NCBI GenBank assembly: GCA_032622095.1
Contig: CP136064.1
Span: forward strand, 189,335,794 to 189,399,793
Direction: 5' to 3'
Source of the DNA: Siphonodentalium dalli
Taxonomy: Eukaryota > Mollusca > Scaphopoda > Gadilida > Siphonodentaliidae
Length of the DNA stretch: 64,000 nt
Positions 1 to 11,161 of the stretch are shown one piece after another (position 1 is the stretch's first letter; the number at the start of each line of letters is the position of its first letter). The notes under the pieces were generated by a model. That model did no database searches, was not told the DNA's origin, and saw only the letters and a list, made by a program, of their open reading frames with translations. A program made the translations under genes and the position numbers.

Positions 1-480
1 CAGCACAACTGTTGAAGTTACGACATGAACAGACACCAGACGGACCAAAAAGCCAACATTTCCAGATAAACAAAGATGTATAACTCTAGAACGGAAAATC
101 CGAACAAAACAATGGAACCCTCTTTTTAATGTCCTCATAGTAGTGAACATCCATACCAAATTTCATTGAGATCCCAGCACAACTGTTGAAGTTACGACAT
201 GAACAGACACCAGACAGACCAAAAATCCAACATTTCAAGATAAACAAAGATGAATAACTCTAGAATGGAAAATCCAAACAAAACGATGTAACCCTCTATT
301 GAATCCCCTCATAGTAATGAACAGCCATACAAAATTTCATTGAGATCCGAGCACTACTGTTCAAGTTATGACATGAACAGACATCGGATGGACGTACAGA
401 CGGACGGACAAACGCACGGACGGACAGGTGCAAAACAGTATACCCCCCCCCCCCTCTTTTTTTTAAAAAGGGGGTATAAT
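1..480 (+). repeat. Pearl-like element: 174-bp tandem units, microsatellite and end hairpin
   Basis: Two full units and a partial third recur at 1, 175 and 349 (period 174 bp), each starting at CAGCACAACTGTTGAAGTTA or a variant. The last unit runs into an ACGGACGG-type microsatellite (about 385-425). It ends in a hairpin at 439-479 formed by TATACCCCC and GGGGGTATA. Tandem core, microsatellite and terminal hairpin are the layout known from bivalve pearl elements. The left end is outside the window. Confidence 0.75.
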
Positions 481-655
481 TATATTGTAAGAATTTCAGT
501 ATATGAATTGGAACACTGAAATTATCATCAATATATAGATACGTATTTTAACCATGTATCAAGATACGTATCATATACAAACCATATCTCCCATCTCTAA
601 ACAAAATAGAAACTTGAGGCAGGCGTTCCCTACTCTTTCCACCGATATATAAATG

Positions 656-689
656 CAGTAATGCCCTAAATAATGACTCCTTAACCACA
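656..689 (+). mobile_element. Fragment of TA-target palindromic MITE
   Basis: Starts CAGTAATGCCCTAAATAATG and continues CTCCTTAACCACA, which is the outer end of the palindromic MITE family described at 24862-25074. It is cut off 4 bp before the TTAA that opens the next element. Confidence 0.6.
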
Positions 690-692
690 TCA

Positions 693-966
693 TTAACACT
701 TTCTTTACTAAATGGATGCTCCCATCAGTTATAAAATTAGCCATAGGAATGGTCTATTATTCATTTGGAAGGGGGTTCAGGATAAATTAGCAGATGACCG
801 TATGACGAAAAGATAATACCACTGAAGAAGGATTCATATGCTTTGATGGGAAATGTTCAGTCAATAAAAGTTCAAAAAACGATAGTCGTTTGTTGAACTT
901 AATTATTATCTGCACATTTCCTATGGAAACTACTTGTCAATGAATATTCAGAAAAGAAAGCGTTTA
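693..966 (+). mobile_element. piggyBac-like MITE, subfamily c (degenerate)
   Basis: Begins TTAACACTTTCTTTACTAAA, resembling the subfamily end TTAACCCTTTCTATACTAAA. It contains the diagnostic inner palindrome (AAATGTTCAG ... GTCGTTTGTTGAACTT ... ACATTTCC) and ends in a decayed copy of TAGTATAGAAAGGGTTAA. Compare the intact copy at 58563-58782. Confidence 0.6.
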
Positions 967-1073
967 CAATTGATCTGCATTGAATGTTGACTACATCTCT
1001 GTGAGGTTGCTACCTAAAAGATAGCGATCGAATGTCTGATATCCAGTTTACATGTGAAATATCATTTACTAAC

Positions 1074-1140
1074 CCTTGTTGCCCTTGTGAAGTTCGACCT
1101 TCAATACTTTTTCAACTGGGGTCTTCAACCTTTTAACATA
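1074..1140 (-). CDS. dlg1: Discs large (DLG) exon: PDZ1-PDZ2 linker and start of PDZ2
   Basis: Read on the minus strand this 67-base exon encodes YVKRLKTPVEKVLKVELHKG plus NK and the first base of a Gly codon. It matches the DLG-family segment where PDZ1 ends (LYVKR) and PDZ2 begins (KIMEIKLIKGPKG in vertebrate DLG1). It is bounded by a pyrimidine-rich tract with TTCCAG at its 5' side and a GTTAGT donor at its 3' side. Phase 0 at entry fits the upstream exon exactly (VVL then YVKR), and the exit phase is 1. The next exon should begin with the PDZ2 GLGF-type loop and lies below position 1. DLG is a membrane-associated guanylate kinase scaffold at septate/basolateral junctions and synapses. Exon borders are read by eye, but reading frame, phase and homology all agree. 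Confidence 0.9.
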
Positions 1141-1669
1141 CTGGAATAAAAAAGAAACATGTGACTATTGTTAGTTTCTCGCTATTAGTCTACTTGTCAT
1201 CCCAACAAAACTGGAAGAAAACAATTAGTGCGCAATAGAATTATCATATCGGACAAGATATAATAAAAGAGGGTTAATATTATCAATTGGCACAGGGTTT
1301 TCACCAAATATCAGGAAGCTCCAGTCATGGAAGGGCTAATATGAGCATGGTCCGGGAATGTGCTTTAAAATGCTGTATGAATACCTAACTTTGGCCTTTT
1401 CGTCATTTATGCCAATAACTCAGACTAAAAATGCCATTTTCAGGAAGTTGTGCCCCCGTTGCCCTTGGATGATTCTTTCCCCCCTGCAAAAAATGATGAA
1501 ATCCAATTATCGTAAAGCATATTAGTGCATCATCAATGTTTCGTGATTAACCTTGCACATTCTACACTTTGTCAGACTTTTTCCCAAATAATATTCACAC
1601 AATTAAAAATTAAGACCCTCAAATTTAAAAACTACCTCAAACTAATTGACTATCTGCATGTATACTCAC
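1141..1669 (-). other. Short DLG intron (529 bp)
   Basis: A phase-0 intron with GTGAGT donor and TTCCAG acceptor, AT-rich. It carries a 50-bp end fragment of the piggyBac-like MITE subfamily b (1289-1339). Confidence 0.88.
1289..1339 (+). mobile_element. Solo end of piggyBac-like MITE, subfamily b
   Basis: GGCACAGGGTTTTCACCAAA through CCAGTCATGGAAGGGCTAA matches the right ends of the copies at 2509, 38543 and 46602. Only about 50 bp remain. Confidence 0.6.
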
Positions 1670-1772
1670 TAATACAACCCTTGTGCCAGCTTTCTTGAGC
1701 GCGTCTACAGCAGCAGCATGCGTAACATTCACAACATTTGAGTCGCTGACTTTAACAATTATGTCGTTTATT
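1670..1772 (-). CDS. dlg1: Discs large (DLG) exon: second half of PDZ1
   Basis: This 103-base minus-strand exon encodes one base completing a split Lys codon, then IND IIVKVSDSNVVNV, THAAAV and DALKKAGTRVVL. It matches the DLG PDZ1 segment ([30 protein letters not shown] in vertebrates). The His that opens helix alpha-B (in THAAAV) is the residue that selects Ser/Thr at the -2 position of class I PDZ ligands, and it is present. The acceptor is CTCCTTTCAG and the donor GTGAGT. Entry phase 2 matches the upstream exon, which ends AA; exit phase is 0. The exon sits 529 bp from the next coding exon but about 45.4 kb from the previous one, so PDZ1 is split by a very long intron. Confidence 0.95.
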
Positions 1773-2082
1773 CTGAAAGGAGAAATCTTTTTATTAGGAA
1801 TAGTTTGATAATCATTACTATACTATAGTAATCTGATTCAGAGACCTCCAGATTGTTCATTGCAACATTCTGAAAACAAAAATTCTAATCAAGTGAAACA
1901 GATCAAAATTCGAGTCGTCATAGAACATCACACTGAAATATTAATCAGATGATGTCTTTGTTATGTCATTAATTACAAGCTACAAATAAGTAAATATAAC
2001 AGTACTATTAAAAATCAAGAACAAAAACCAATATTGATGAACTCGGAGGGTGGTTGAGCTTGGAGATTCTGCAGTTGTCACG

Positions 2083-2512
2083 TTAACCCTTTGATGACGG
2101 GAGCTGAGCTGGTGCAACATTAAATATCCTGCGTCAGTGCATTCTCTTATATATGCAAGCATAATAACTGCCATAAAAAGTACATAATTTGAAATAGTGA
2201 AAGGCTTGAATGACTTTTTTTTTTTTAGTACAACCCTGCTTCAAGAATGTTAACAAAATCTCACTTTCTCACAGCTGGAGCTTATAACCCTTTCATGCAC
2301 CAGTGCATTCTCTTAAATATGCCAGTCTACCATAGGGAGCCTTGCATATATATAAGAGAATGCACTGGCTTACAAGGTCAAGGAAATATTGTTAGGCCAA
2401 TGTATTCTCTTACATATGCAAGGCTCCCTATGGGAGACTCACATATATAAGAGAATGCTTTGGCGCAGGGTTTTTGCAAAATTTCAGGAAACTCCAGTCA
2501 TGGAAGGGTTAA
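2083..2512 (+). mobile_element. piggyBac-like MITE subfamily b, composite copy
   Basis: Starts with TTAACCCTTTGATGACGGGA and ends with CCAGTCATGGAAGGGTTAA, giving TTAA at both outer edges. The left end unit (2083-2160) is followed by ~100 bp of unrelated AT-rich sequence. A second start (about 2265) then runs through two hairpins (2301-2370 and 2396-2466) built from arms like GCATTCTCTTATATATGC. The layout suggests a nested or partly duplicated insertion. Confidence 0.65.
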
Positions 2513-3544
2513 TACATTAATGGTAAATTCACACAGCATTTAAGTTTTGAGTATGCGCACTATGAATTCGCACATTGTACATGTAGTGTGCGAAATCAAA
2601 ACTGGCAGCAAAATATCTGTGGAAGTCTTGCATCTGAATGCAGTTTCTGGCCCTTTTAGTGCAGAAACTAACTTATAAAAAATAATGTAAATTTTTTTTA
2701 GCATCATCAGTTTGTTCTAGCAATAGCATAGCTGTACGTGTCAGCTTTACACACCAGTATCATAGCATTCTTGCAGTACCATATGACCATGGTTAATATT
2801 AGTTGAGTCAGTTGATGTATACATATATAACCCAAGGTGTTTTGGTGTTTCTGGTGCCAGCTTAGAGAGCGATAACATTTTTTTCTCGATGCCACAAATA
2901 GTTGAGGAGTCACAAAAAAATACATATTGACAGGTCTCTTCTCTATTTACATGAGTTCCACGGGTTTGAATTTATGTTTGTTCTCGGTGTTGGCCGGATA
3001 ATGACTTTTAGCACCTTATTAGGACGGCTCAGTCCACAGATGATAAATTAAGTGTCATTTAGAACGGAGGTCTTCATGCATTTTACAAAAGCCGATATAG
3101 GGACATAGAGAAACAAGTTGAGAGTGTATATTGGGTGTACAGTTAGTTACGTTGCTACCACATATACTGCATTTACAAGCTGTTCCTTATTACGAAAATA
3201 TCGAAATTTCCAAGAGTATATTGATGTATAATTTGCCTGTCCACTTTTGGCTGGCTAATTATTTAAGCCACTGCATACTATATGTACCATTTCCCATTTG
3301 TTCTGGTGAGAGTGACTCCTTATAAAGCAGAAATGTGTTGTACCATATAGCAGTGTTTTGTGTGTGAAACTCCATTATAATGAGGATAGCTATCACACAG
3401 AGATGTATAGCTTCAACTCTCAGTATTAATAAAAGGCCGCTCGGCCACAGTGTCCCCCGAACCGGTGGCTTCATTTGGAGCGGAGGCTTTGAAGAAGAAT
3501 AGTATATGGATAAGACACTTCTGCATTGTCTCATTACTGACATG
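2513..3544. other. Intron sequence without recognised feature
   Basis: AT-rich sequence with stop codons in all frames at short spacing. I see no exon, repeat array or inverted repeat that I can support. Confidence 0.5.
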
Positions 3545-4905
3545 CATACAAATAACCAAATCTTAAAAAAACTCTTAGAGTCAAAATATATAACCTCAAA
3601 TTGGCACAAAATGAAGAAAATTACAAGAAAAATTGAATTTTTTAAGTCGAAAAGCCCATAACTCAGAAAAATCATCGGATCAAACTCAAATTCGAACTTG
3701 ACCTGTATCTTAATATGACTGATCCACATAAAAACAGTATTTGCAATTAAAGGATCCAAATTTGAGATATCATCCAGATAACGAAAAAGTGAGAAATTTT
3801 CTAAGTAATACAAGTCGAATAAAAGATCGGTAGACCTCATGTCCGCCTCTAAGTGTCGGCTTGATACGACCGTTGTTTGCACATAAAAACCTGTCTTTAG
3901 TGCTAGTAAACCTACATACCAAATTTAATTTCATTCAGTACACATTTACTAAAGTTATCATCTGGAAACCTCAAATTGGCAAAAATTCTAAGTAAAAAAG
4001 GGACATAACTCTGGTGAAAATTGGCGGGCGGAACCCGAATTAGAACTTGACCTGTGTTTTGCTGGGAGAAAGACACATACCAACTTTGGTTCAGATCAAA
4101 TAATCCAAACTGGAGTTATCGGTCGGAAACCAAAAATGTTAACAGACGGTCAAATTCTAAGTCGAAAAAGGGTCGTAACTCATGTAAAAATAATTGGACG
4201 GAACCCATATTCGAACTTGGCCTGTATCTTTAGCTGGGAAATACACATACCAACTTTGGTTCAGATCAAATTATCCAAAATGGAGTCATCGGTCGGAAAC
4301 CAAAAATGTTAACAGACGGTCAAATTCTAAGTTTAAAAGTGGGCATAACTCTGGTGAAAATTGGCGGACGGAACCAGAATTCGAACTTGACCTGTCTTTT
4401 CTGCTAGAAAAATCACATACCAAATTTAATTTAATTTGGTTCACTCTAACTAAAGTTATCATCCGGAAACCTCGGACGCACACACGCACGCACAGGCTGA
4501 TTATAATAGTCCTCCGAACCCGTTGGGTCAGCGGACAAAAAGGGCCACAATACTCGCAAAAATGGGTGGAGCATACCCATATTTGAACTTGACCTGTACG
4601 TAGGGCTGATAAACTCATATACCAAATTTGGTTCAGATATGATCACACAAACTGAAGTTATCAATCGGAAACCAGAAAATTACAAGATTCTAAGTAAAAA
4701 AAGGGCCATAACTCTCGCAAAAATGGGCGGAGCAAACCCATATTCGAACTTGACCTGTATTTTGGTCTGATAAACTCACCTATGAAATTTTCTTTTGATC
4801 TAATAACTGAAACTAAAGTTATCATCCGGAAACCATTTCTGGACGGACGCACGGACACCGGCTATTTTAATAGTCCCCCGAAAAAAAAAAAATTTCGGGG
4901 GACAA
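3545..4905 (+). repeat. Pearl-like element: ~170-bp tandem units, microsatellite, end hairpin
   Basis: The motif CATAACTC(TGG)-AAAAT recurs near 3657, 4001, 4171, 4344, 4541 and 4708, so the period is about 167-197 bp with diverged units. Repeated blocks include CATACCAACTTTGGTTCAGA and CGGAAACCAAAAATGTTAAC. A short CACACGCACGCACAGGC run at 4478-4498 and GGACGGACGCACGGAC at 4842-4857 precede a terminal hairpin (GTCCCCCGAAA ... TTTCGGGGGAC, 4875-4903). It has the same layout as the element at 1-480. Confidence 0.75.
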
Positions 4906-5237
4906 AAATGCCAATCTATTCACTTCCACAAAAATATTTGCATATAACTTTTAAAGCCATATCAAATTAAATAGGGCAAGACTTAATAATTGGTTGAATC
5001 TGATGAAAATTAACAATTTCCATCTAGACATGTACAATAATGCCCTGATAAGAGGAGACATCAAGTAAGAACATAGGTGGGGCGAAGTTGAGTCATGGCG
5101 GGTTTCACAGTATAATGCAGAACGAATAGTAACCGAACGAGGTCTTAAGTAAAAAACATAAGTGATTTCCTGACATTCTGTGTACGTAGTGTAATGGCAG
5201 TCATGGTCAGACCAGTGTGGCAGGACTGAACTCTACT

Positions 5238-5420
5238 TGTTGCCATTCATCTGAAAGCTCTCATAGAGTCTCAACTCCTTAACCACAGCAGAATTATGGG
5301 TAATGTTGCCACTGAGAGCTTTCCGATGAATGGCAACAAGCTATATTTCCGACTACATCCTGAAAAGTTACCCAAAACCTGCTGTGGTTAAAGAGTCGAT
5401 TATTTAGGGCATTACATGTA
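5238..5420 (+). mobile_element. TA-target palindromic MITE, rearranged copy
   Basis: Contains the family segments CTCCTTAACCACAGCAGAAT and GAGAGCTTTCCGATGAATGG and the right end through GGGCATTAC. The left arm is scrambled: an inner piece (TTGTTGCCATTCAT) lies outside the outer piece, and the outer left end is lost. Confidence 0.75.
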
Positions 5421-6689
5421 TAATCTCAATCATTGAGCAGAACCTGAGGAAATGGATGAGAGGACAGCGAGAAACATCTGCTTACTAGAGCAGATTACTA
5501 CAGCAGGTGCTCAAAAAAAGCCCTAAATTAAGTGCATATCCATTAGTGCTAATGCTGATTAGGAGGGGGTCTTAATAATTCAATCTGAAAACCACATTTG
5601 AACAGTACTATAATAACATTTTTATAGGAAACATCCATTAGTTAGATCAAGCTTAGATTAAAGTGCTTTTACATTTCATTGACACAATGTCACAAAAAAA
5701 AAAAAATAAGGCCACTCACCGAAGATTCCTTGTTTATCATATGGTGTCCATAATTTTCTACCCGTGTCAAATTTTTCTATTGTATTTACCAACATTTGGT
5801 AATATATTTCATACCTTGTCCCGCACTGCTGTGTGTCAGGGTGGGAAATAATTGAATGATGAAGAAGGCACAAGAAAAAACTGAAACCTGTGTTGCTTGT
5901 CCTCTGAATCCTTTGTGGACGCGCCCTTTGATTGATTGACGCCGTGTGAGTACTGACCAATATTCAAAAATATTGCCTCTGTCTACGGCACTACTGAGAC
6001 CCAGTGATACATTGTGCTTTATTCAGAGACAAAGTTGACAATGTAACAAAGGGGAACACAACTTTTTAATAGAATGCAATGTCAGGCATTATAACAGCTA
6101 TTGTAGATATTAAAGTTCAACCATGGAACTTCTTGCTAAATATATAGTGAAGAACATTCTGGAAATAATGCCATTCCTTAATTTATCATTTATAATATGT
6201 AACAAAAATTGCTGCAAGTGTAGTATATCATTGCAGCTAATGGCTTCGTATATGTTGAGGATATACGACAGGAATAGGTTATACAATTTCACTATTCTAC
6301 CAATATACTTGTTAGTTGACATCAGTTCCTCCGACAGGAAATACTAATCCGTTCGTGACAGTCAAGATGATCCCCTGGGGGAATTTTAAATTGAAAAAAG
6401 AGATATTTTGACATTGAGAAGGAAAGAGGCTGAGGCAATAGCGCACTTTAATAGAACATCATCTCACCAGAGGGGGTTAGATTTTGCATTAATAATGACT
6501 CTAATACAGAAACTGCCAAGACATGATGCTTGTCGATAAAACACAAATATTCCATGACCAATGTGAACTGCCAGACTTTGAGGATCTAGGTAATAACAAT
6601 TACTCTCAAAATCAGGCTATAGTTTGTCACAGGACATAGGAAATTGTCGATCCATGTTGTCAGTGGAAAGTCTGAGAATTTGCTAGTAA
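5421..6689. other. Intron sequence without recognised feature
   Basis: AT-rich, with an A12 tract near 5694 and short unassigned ORFs only. Nothing supports a gene here. Confidence 0.5.
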
Positions 6690-6794
6690 GAGATTTCCGA
6701 TGAATGGCAACAAGCCATATTTCCGACTAAATCCTGAAAAATTACCCATAATTCTGCTGTGGTTAAGGAGTCGATTAATTAGGGCATTACTGTA
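6690..6794 (+). mobile_element. TA-target palindromic MITE, right half only
   Basis: Begins in the palindrome centre (AGAGATTTCCGATGAATGG) and runs to GGGCATTACTG then TA. The left half is missing. A similar right-half-only copy is at 11055-11159. Confidence 0.8.
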
Positions 6795-7626
6795 GTTGGG
6801 GACCTAAAATCATCATGTAAATGCAATTGGTCGGGGACTATATTATTTTATCCCTGTGAATTGGTTAGGACTGCTCGTGAGGTGGACCAAATATTGATAG
6901 TCTGAGACTAAAGCTCGCATGAAATGGTCCGGGGACCAAACAAAAGTTTTCAATTAATTTTACACGGCATATTTACAATTTAACCCAGTCAACATTGCAG
7001 GTACATGGAGATTTTATAACTGAATGTTCCAATTGCATGTACAAATATTCACATAGGTCATGTTGATTTTGAGCCCATCGGCTCCTCCTCAGGGTTAAAA
7101 AAGAGATACACCAAGGTATCAATCATGCATGTACTAGTATACCCAACAATGAGCCAGAACACACGATTTTGTCCCCACCACAATGGGTGTACAACTATAA
7201 GTTTACTGTGTTTCTCATCAGATCATTTTATTTATTCACATCAATAAGATGGATTCAATAGCAAAGCCCAGTTTTGTCTCTGCAACTGTTTCCCCATTCT
7301 GCTTTACAGTTAACTCGTGTGCAACACCAAAAGCCAGTGCCAACATGGCAGTAGTATGCAAACCCTACCGAAAAGTCACAAAACCACCGAACAATGCGCG
7401 CACGTAATTGTTACTTGTCACAGAGATGGAGTATATATACTGAGAAACATATCGGGTCAATTTGACTGTAAAGTTAGGGTTAGTCACAAGCATTGAGGAA
7501 TTACTTTGACTAACACGCACATTTCAGCGAATCTCGATCTATGACTATCTCTGGCCTTAGTCAAAAGAAGAATAATTAAAGTTAAAAGAAGAATAATTTG
7601 AATTGCAACACTGCCTTAAATAATGT

Positions 7627-7904
7627 TTAAAGGTACTCAATCCGATCAGATGCTCCTAAATTACTATTTCTTTGGCTTATTATTACCATTTGATTTTAGA
7701 GTTAACCATCTTCGTTTGCAATTTGTCCTTTTGACCATATGTTTTCTGGGCCATATCTCGAGAAATTAACAAACTTTAAAAATTGATATCTGATCAGTCT
7801 GAGCTTTGATGGGTGGGTTCCTCGACTTGAATTAAATATTTTTTACCCCCTGAAGCCAAAGAAATAGTAATTTAGGAGCGTCTGATCGGATTGAGTACCT
7901 TTAA
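7627..7904. mobile_element. 278-bp TTAA-bounded MITE with ~50-bp inverted ends
   Basis: Starts TTAAAGGTACTCAATCCGAT and ends with its inverse (ATCGGATTGAGTACCTTTAA). The inverted repeat continues inward through GCTCCTAAATTACTATTTCT / AGAAATAGTAATTTAGGAGC for about 50 bp. Both borders are TTAA. There is no coding capacity. A longer relative with similar ends lies at 57124-57774. Confidence 0.85.
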
Positions 7905-7985
7905 TTCATTGCTATTAAAATGTTCAATTTCCATTGCATTGCAATTCTGTTAGATCAATAATTGAACGAATGTGATGGGAGGATA

Positions 7986-9765
7986 TACTCTCAGGTGCCT
8001 AATAATCGTGGTGGCCTAATAATAGTGATGGGTGGGGATTTAGGCTGAAATTAAAGGGATGGGTGGCCTTCGTTGTAGGTTATAATTTAGAAACAACATT
8101 TAATATCAAATTATGATAATTTCCTCAAGAATATTCTAATAGTATAGCATAATGATGATGATATGAATGCAATATTATTCACAAAACATGCTTTGTGTCC
8201 GAGAAAATACAAGCGATATTTATGATTTGTGTAAGAACAACATCTGTCTATTATATAATATTCTTTCCGTTTATGGCAGTTTTAGTGGATGTGACTATTT
8301 AAAAAGCTATATCTACAGGGAAGGCCACACGTATCTTTAATGAAAGTGTCAATGACACTGCAGCTCAACTTAGGTAGGGGAATAATTTAATGGTTGACAG
8401 TAAATGCAGGAATAGGAAAGGTGCTAATTGAAATGTCTAACCTGTGCCAAAGGATTTAGTCATGCAAAGAGTAAAATCCAAGATGGCTGCTGGTGGCCAT
8501 GTTTTTTTGGCCAATTGACCCCAAAATGACTCGTTCCCATCTACATGTCATTGTTAACATCCAGGACAAATTTCATGAAGTTCCGACCAAAGCTACGACC
8601 TGTAGCCCGTGCCAAAGGATTTAGTCATGCAAAGAGTAAAATCCAAGATGGTTGCTGGCGGCCATGTATTTTGGCCGAATGACCCCAAAATCACTCGTTC
8701 CCATCTACATGTCAATATTAACATCTATGACATATTTCATGATGATCAGACGAACAGTACGACCTGTAGCCCGCGCCAATGGATTGAATTTTGAAATCCA
8801 AGATGGCCACCAGCGGCCATGTTTTTCGGCCGAACGACCCCAAAATGACTCGTTCCCATCTACATGTCATTGTTAACATCCATGACAAATTTCATGAAGT
8901 TCCGACCAAAGCTACGACCTGTAGCCCGTGCCAAAGGATTTAGTCATGCAAAGAGTAAAATCCAAGATGGCTGCTGGTGGCCATGTTTTTTGGCTGAACG
9001 ACCCCAAAATCACTTGTTCCCATCTACATGTCAATATTAACATCTATGACATATTTCATGATGATCAGACGAACAGTACGACCTGTAGCCCGCGCCAATG
9101 GATTGAATTTTTAAATCCAAAAAGGCCACCAGCAGCCATGTTTTTTTGCCGAATGACCCCAAAATGACTTGTTCCCATCTACATGTCATTTGCAACATTC
9201 ATGACAAATTTCATAAACATCGGACCAAAGGTACGACCTGTAGCCCGCGCCAAAGGATTTAGTCATGCAAAGAGTCAAATCCAAGATGGCTGCTGGTGGT
9301 CATGTTTTTTTACCGAACGACCCCAAAGCACTCATTCCCATCTACATGTCAATATTAACATCCATGACAAATTTCATGATGATCAGACGAACAGTACGAC
9401 CTGTAGCCCGTGCCAATGGATTGAATTTTGAAATCCAAGATGGCCACCAGCGGCCATGTTTTTTGGCCGAATGACACCAAAATGACTCGTTCCCATCTAC
9501 ATGTCAATGTCAACATTCATGACAAATCACATAAAGATCAGACCAAAGGTACGACCTGTAGCCCGCGCCAAAGGAAATTGTTGACGGACACACGGATGAC
9601 GGACACCAAACCATGGCAATAGCTCAAACTTACAAAGTAAGTTGAGCTAATAATAGTGATGGAAATTTCACTATGTGTCTCAATTCAAAATATTAATAGT
9701 GATCATTGGGAATTTTCTCCAAAATTAATAATCGTGCTGACACTATTATTAGGCACTTGAGAGTA
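7986..9765. mobile_element. 1.8-kb element with inverted ends around a tandem array
   Basis: The left end TACTCTCAGGTGCCTAATAA is the inverse of the right end TTATTAGGCACTTGAGAGTA with one mismatch, and the match extends into ATCGTG / CACTAT-type subterminal sequence. The interior carries CCTAATAATAGTGATGG at the left and TAATAATAGTGATGG just after the array (9646). The pearl-like array 8440-9655 therefore sits inside this inverted-repeat unit. No target duplication was evident. Confidence 0.6.
8440..9655 (+). repeat. Pearl-like array of alternating ~160-bp A and B units
   Basis: Unit starts fall near 8443, 8602, 8768, 8925, 9087, 9244, 9409 and 9564, spacing 157-166 bp. A units begin GCCAAAGGATTTAGTCATGC and B units GCCAATGGATTGAATTTTGA. 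From the second unit on they alternate A-B-A-B, a dimeric higher-order repeat of about 320 bp. All share CCAAGATGGC, CGTTCCCATCTACATGTCA and CGACCTGTAGCCCG. The array ends with GACGGACACACGGATGACGG, CCATGGCAATAG and a hairpin (TAGCTCAAACTTAC / GTAAGTTGAGCTA, 9620-9649). The small ORFs in it are by-products of the repeat. Confidence 0.88.
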
Positions 9766-9909
9766 ATGACATAATTATATATCAGAAATTCACCACACAC
9801 CAAAGGCTACATTATTTGGAAAAAAGGTTCATATTCATTAGACGAAACAGACATATTGGAAATGGATGAGTTAAACAGACCCACACCACAAACTATCAGT
9901 ACATGTATA

Positions 9910-10103
9910 CAGTAATGCCCTAAATAATCGACTCCTTAACCACAGCAGAATTATGGGTAATTTTTCAGGATTTAGTCGCAAATATGGCTTGTTGCCACTG
10001 AGAGCTTTCCGATGAATGGCAACAAGCCATATTTCCGACTAAATCCTGAAAATTACCCATAATTCTGCTGTGATTAAGGAGTTGATTATTCAGGGCATTA
10101 CTT
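9910..10103. mobile_element. TA-target palindromic MITE
   Basis: A near-perfect palindrome of ~194 bp from CAGTAATGCCCTAAATAATC to GGGCATTACT, flanked by TA. The arms meet at CCACTGAGAGCTTTCC. The left inner arm is shorter than in full copies. Confidence 0.9.
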
Positions 10104-10268
10104 TACGTACTCTCAACAGACCAGTATTGTAATATATGTTTCAGAGAATTGATTTAAACTTGTCCTGCTTTCAATTCAGCCTCTAATTATGGATATATCA
10201 TCGGGCGGAGTATTAGAATTATTTTCACCAAATTACATGTTCACCTTTCCAGTGACTAAGAAAAAATA

Positions 10269-10486
10269 CAGTAATGCTCTAAGTAATGGACTCCTTAACC
10301 ACAGCAGAATTATGGGTAACTTTTCAGGATTTAGTCAGAAATATGGCTTGTTGCCATTCATCGGAAAGCTCTCAGTGAGAGCTTAAATTTCCGATGAGTG
10401 GCAACAAGCCATATTTCCGACTAAATCCTGAAAAATTACCCATAATTCTGCTGTGGTTATGGAGTCGATTGATTAGGGCATTACTG
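10269..10486. mobile_element. TA-target palindromic MITE
   Basis: A 218-bp foldback, flanked by TA on both sides (10267-10268 and 10487-10488). The arms carry CCACAGCAGAATTATGGGTA / TACCCATAATTCTGCTGTGG. It lies only 165 bp from the copy at 9910-10103. Confidence 0.92.
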
Positions 10487-10492
10487 TAGTCA

Positions 10493-10703
10493 TCATGACT
10501 CAATCCTGGTCATTATGACTAAACACAATTCTAGTCTAATGCCCCAATCAGATGCTTTGACTAAACTAGTTCTTCGTCGTTATGACTCAATATCACCCTA
10601 GTCATTATGAATAATGTTCTGCATTGTGACTAAAGTTAGTCATCCTAGAGACAAACTTTTACTAACCGAAGTTAGTCATATTTATAGTCATATTGACTAA
10701 TAT
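10493..10703. other. Cluster of TGACTAA/TGACTCA motifs
   Basis: About nine TGACT(A/C)A or inverse TTAGTCA motifs in 210 bp, several inside small palindromes such as GTCATTATGACT. Two are TGACTCA, the AP-1 consensus. It could be a decayed minisatellite or a binding-site cluster; the sequence alone does not decide. Confidence 0.45.
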
Positions 10704-11054
10704 TTTCCATCCTGCTGAACATTTCAATACTAAGTGTCTGGGGCTGAAACATAAAAAGAGTTTTATCTACATTAAAATTCTTATCAGAGGTAATCGACTT
10801 CCGAATATCTTGACAGGGTTCCTCGAATGATGTATTGCGTATTCGGAAGCCATTTATCCAATGATCCAACTGGATCTAACATAAACAACACAAGAAAGCA
10901 TTCTCCCACAATAGTGTCTTATAACCACTCTACGATGGCAATCAAAATATGTGTAGCCATTCTACAGAATGCCCCCTATATTTCAAAATACATGTAAACA
11001 CAGACAATTTCCCGAAATAGTCCCTGATTAAAATCGGAGGCAAAAATACTCCCC

Positions 11055-11159
11055 GAGAGCTTTCCGATGAATGGCAACAAGCCATATTTCCGACTAAATC
11101 CTGAAAAGTTATCCATAATTCCGCTGTGGTTAAGCAGTTGATTAATTAGGGCATTACTG
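11055..11159 (+). mobile_element. TA-target palindromic MITE, right half only
   Basis: GAGAGCTTTCCGATGAATGG through GGGCATTACTG then TA. It begins at the palindrome centre, as the copy at 6690 does. Confidence 0.8.
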
Positions 11160-11161
11160 TA

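Noticed and set aside
3259-3882. 207-codon minus-strand ORF, the longest in the window
   Set aside because: Composition is low-complexity and hydrophobic, it runs into the tandem array at 3545 onward and no domain is recognisable.
8609-9622. Overlapping ORFs such as MPKDLVMQRVKSKMAAGGHVFW
   Set aside because: They lie wholly in the pearl-like tandem units; repeated peptide similarity reflects DNA repetition, with no conserved start or stop between units.
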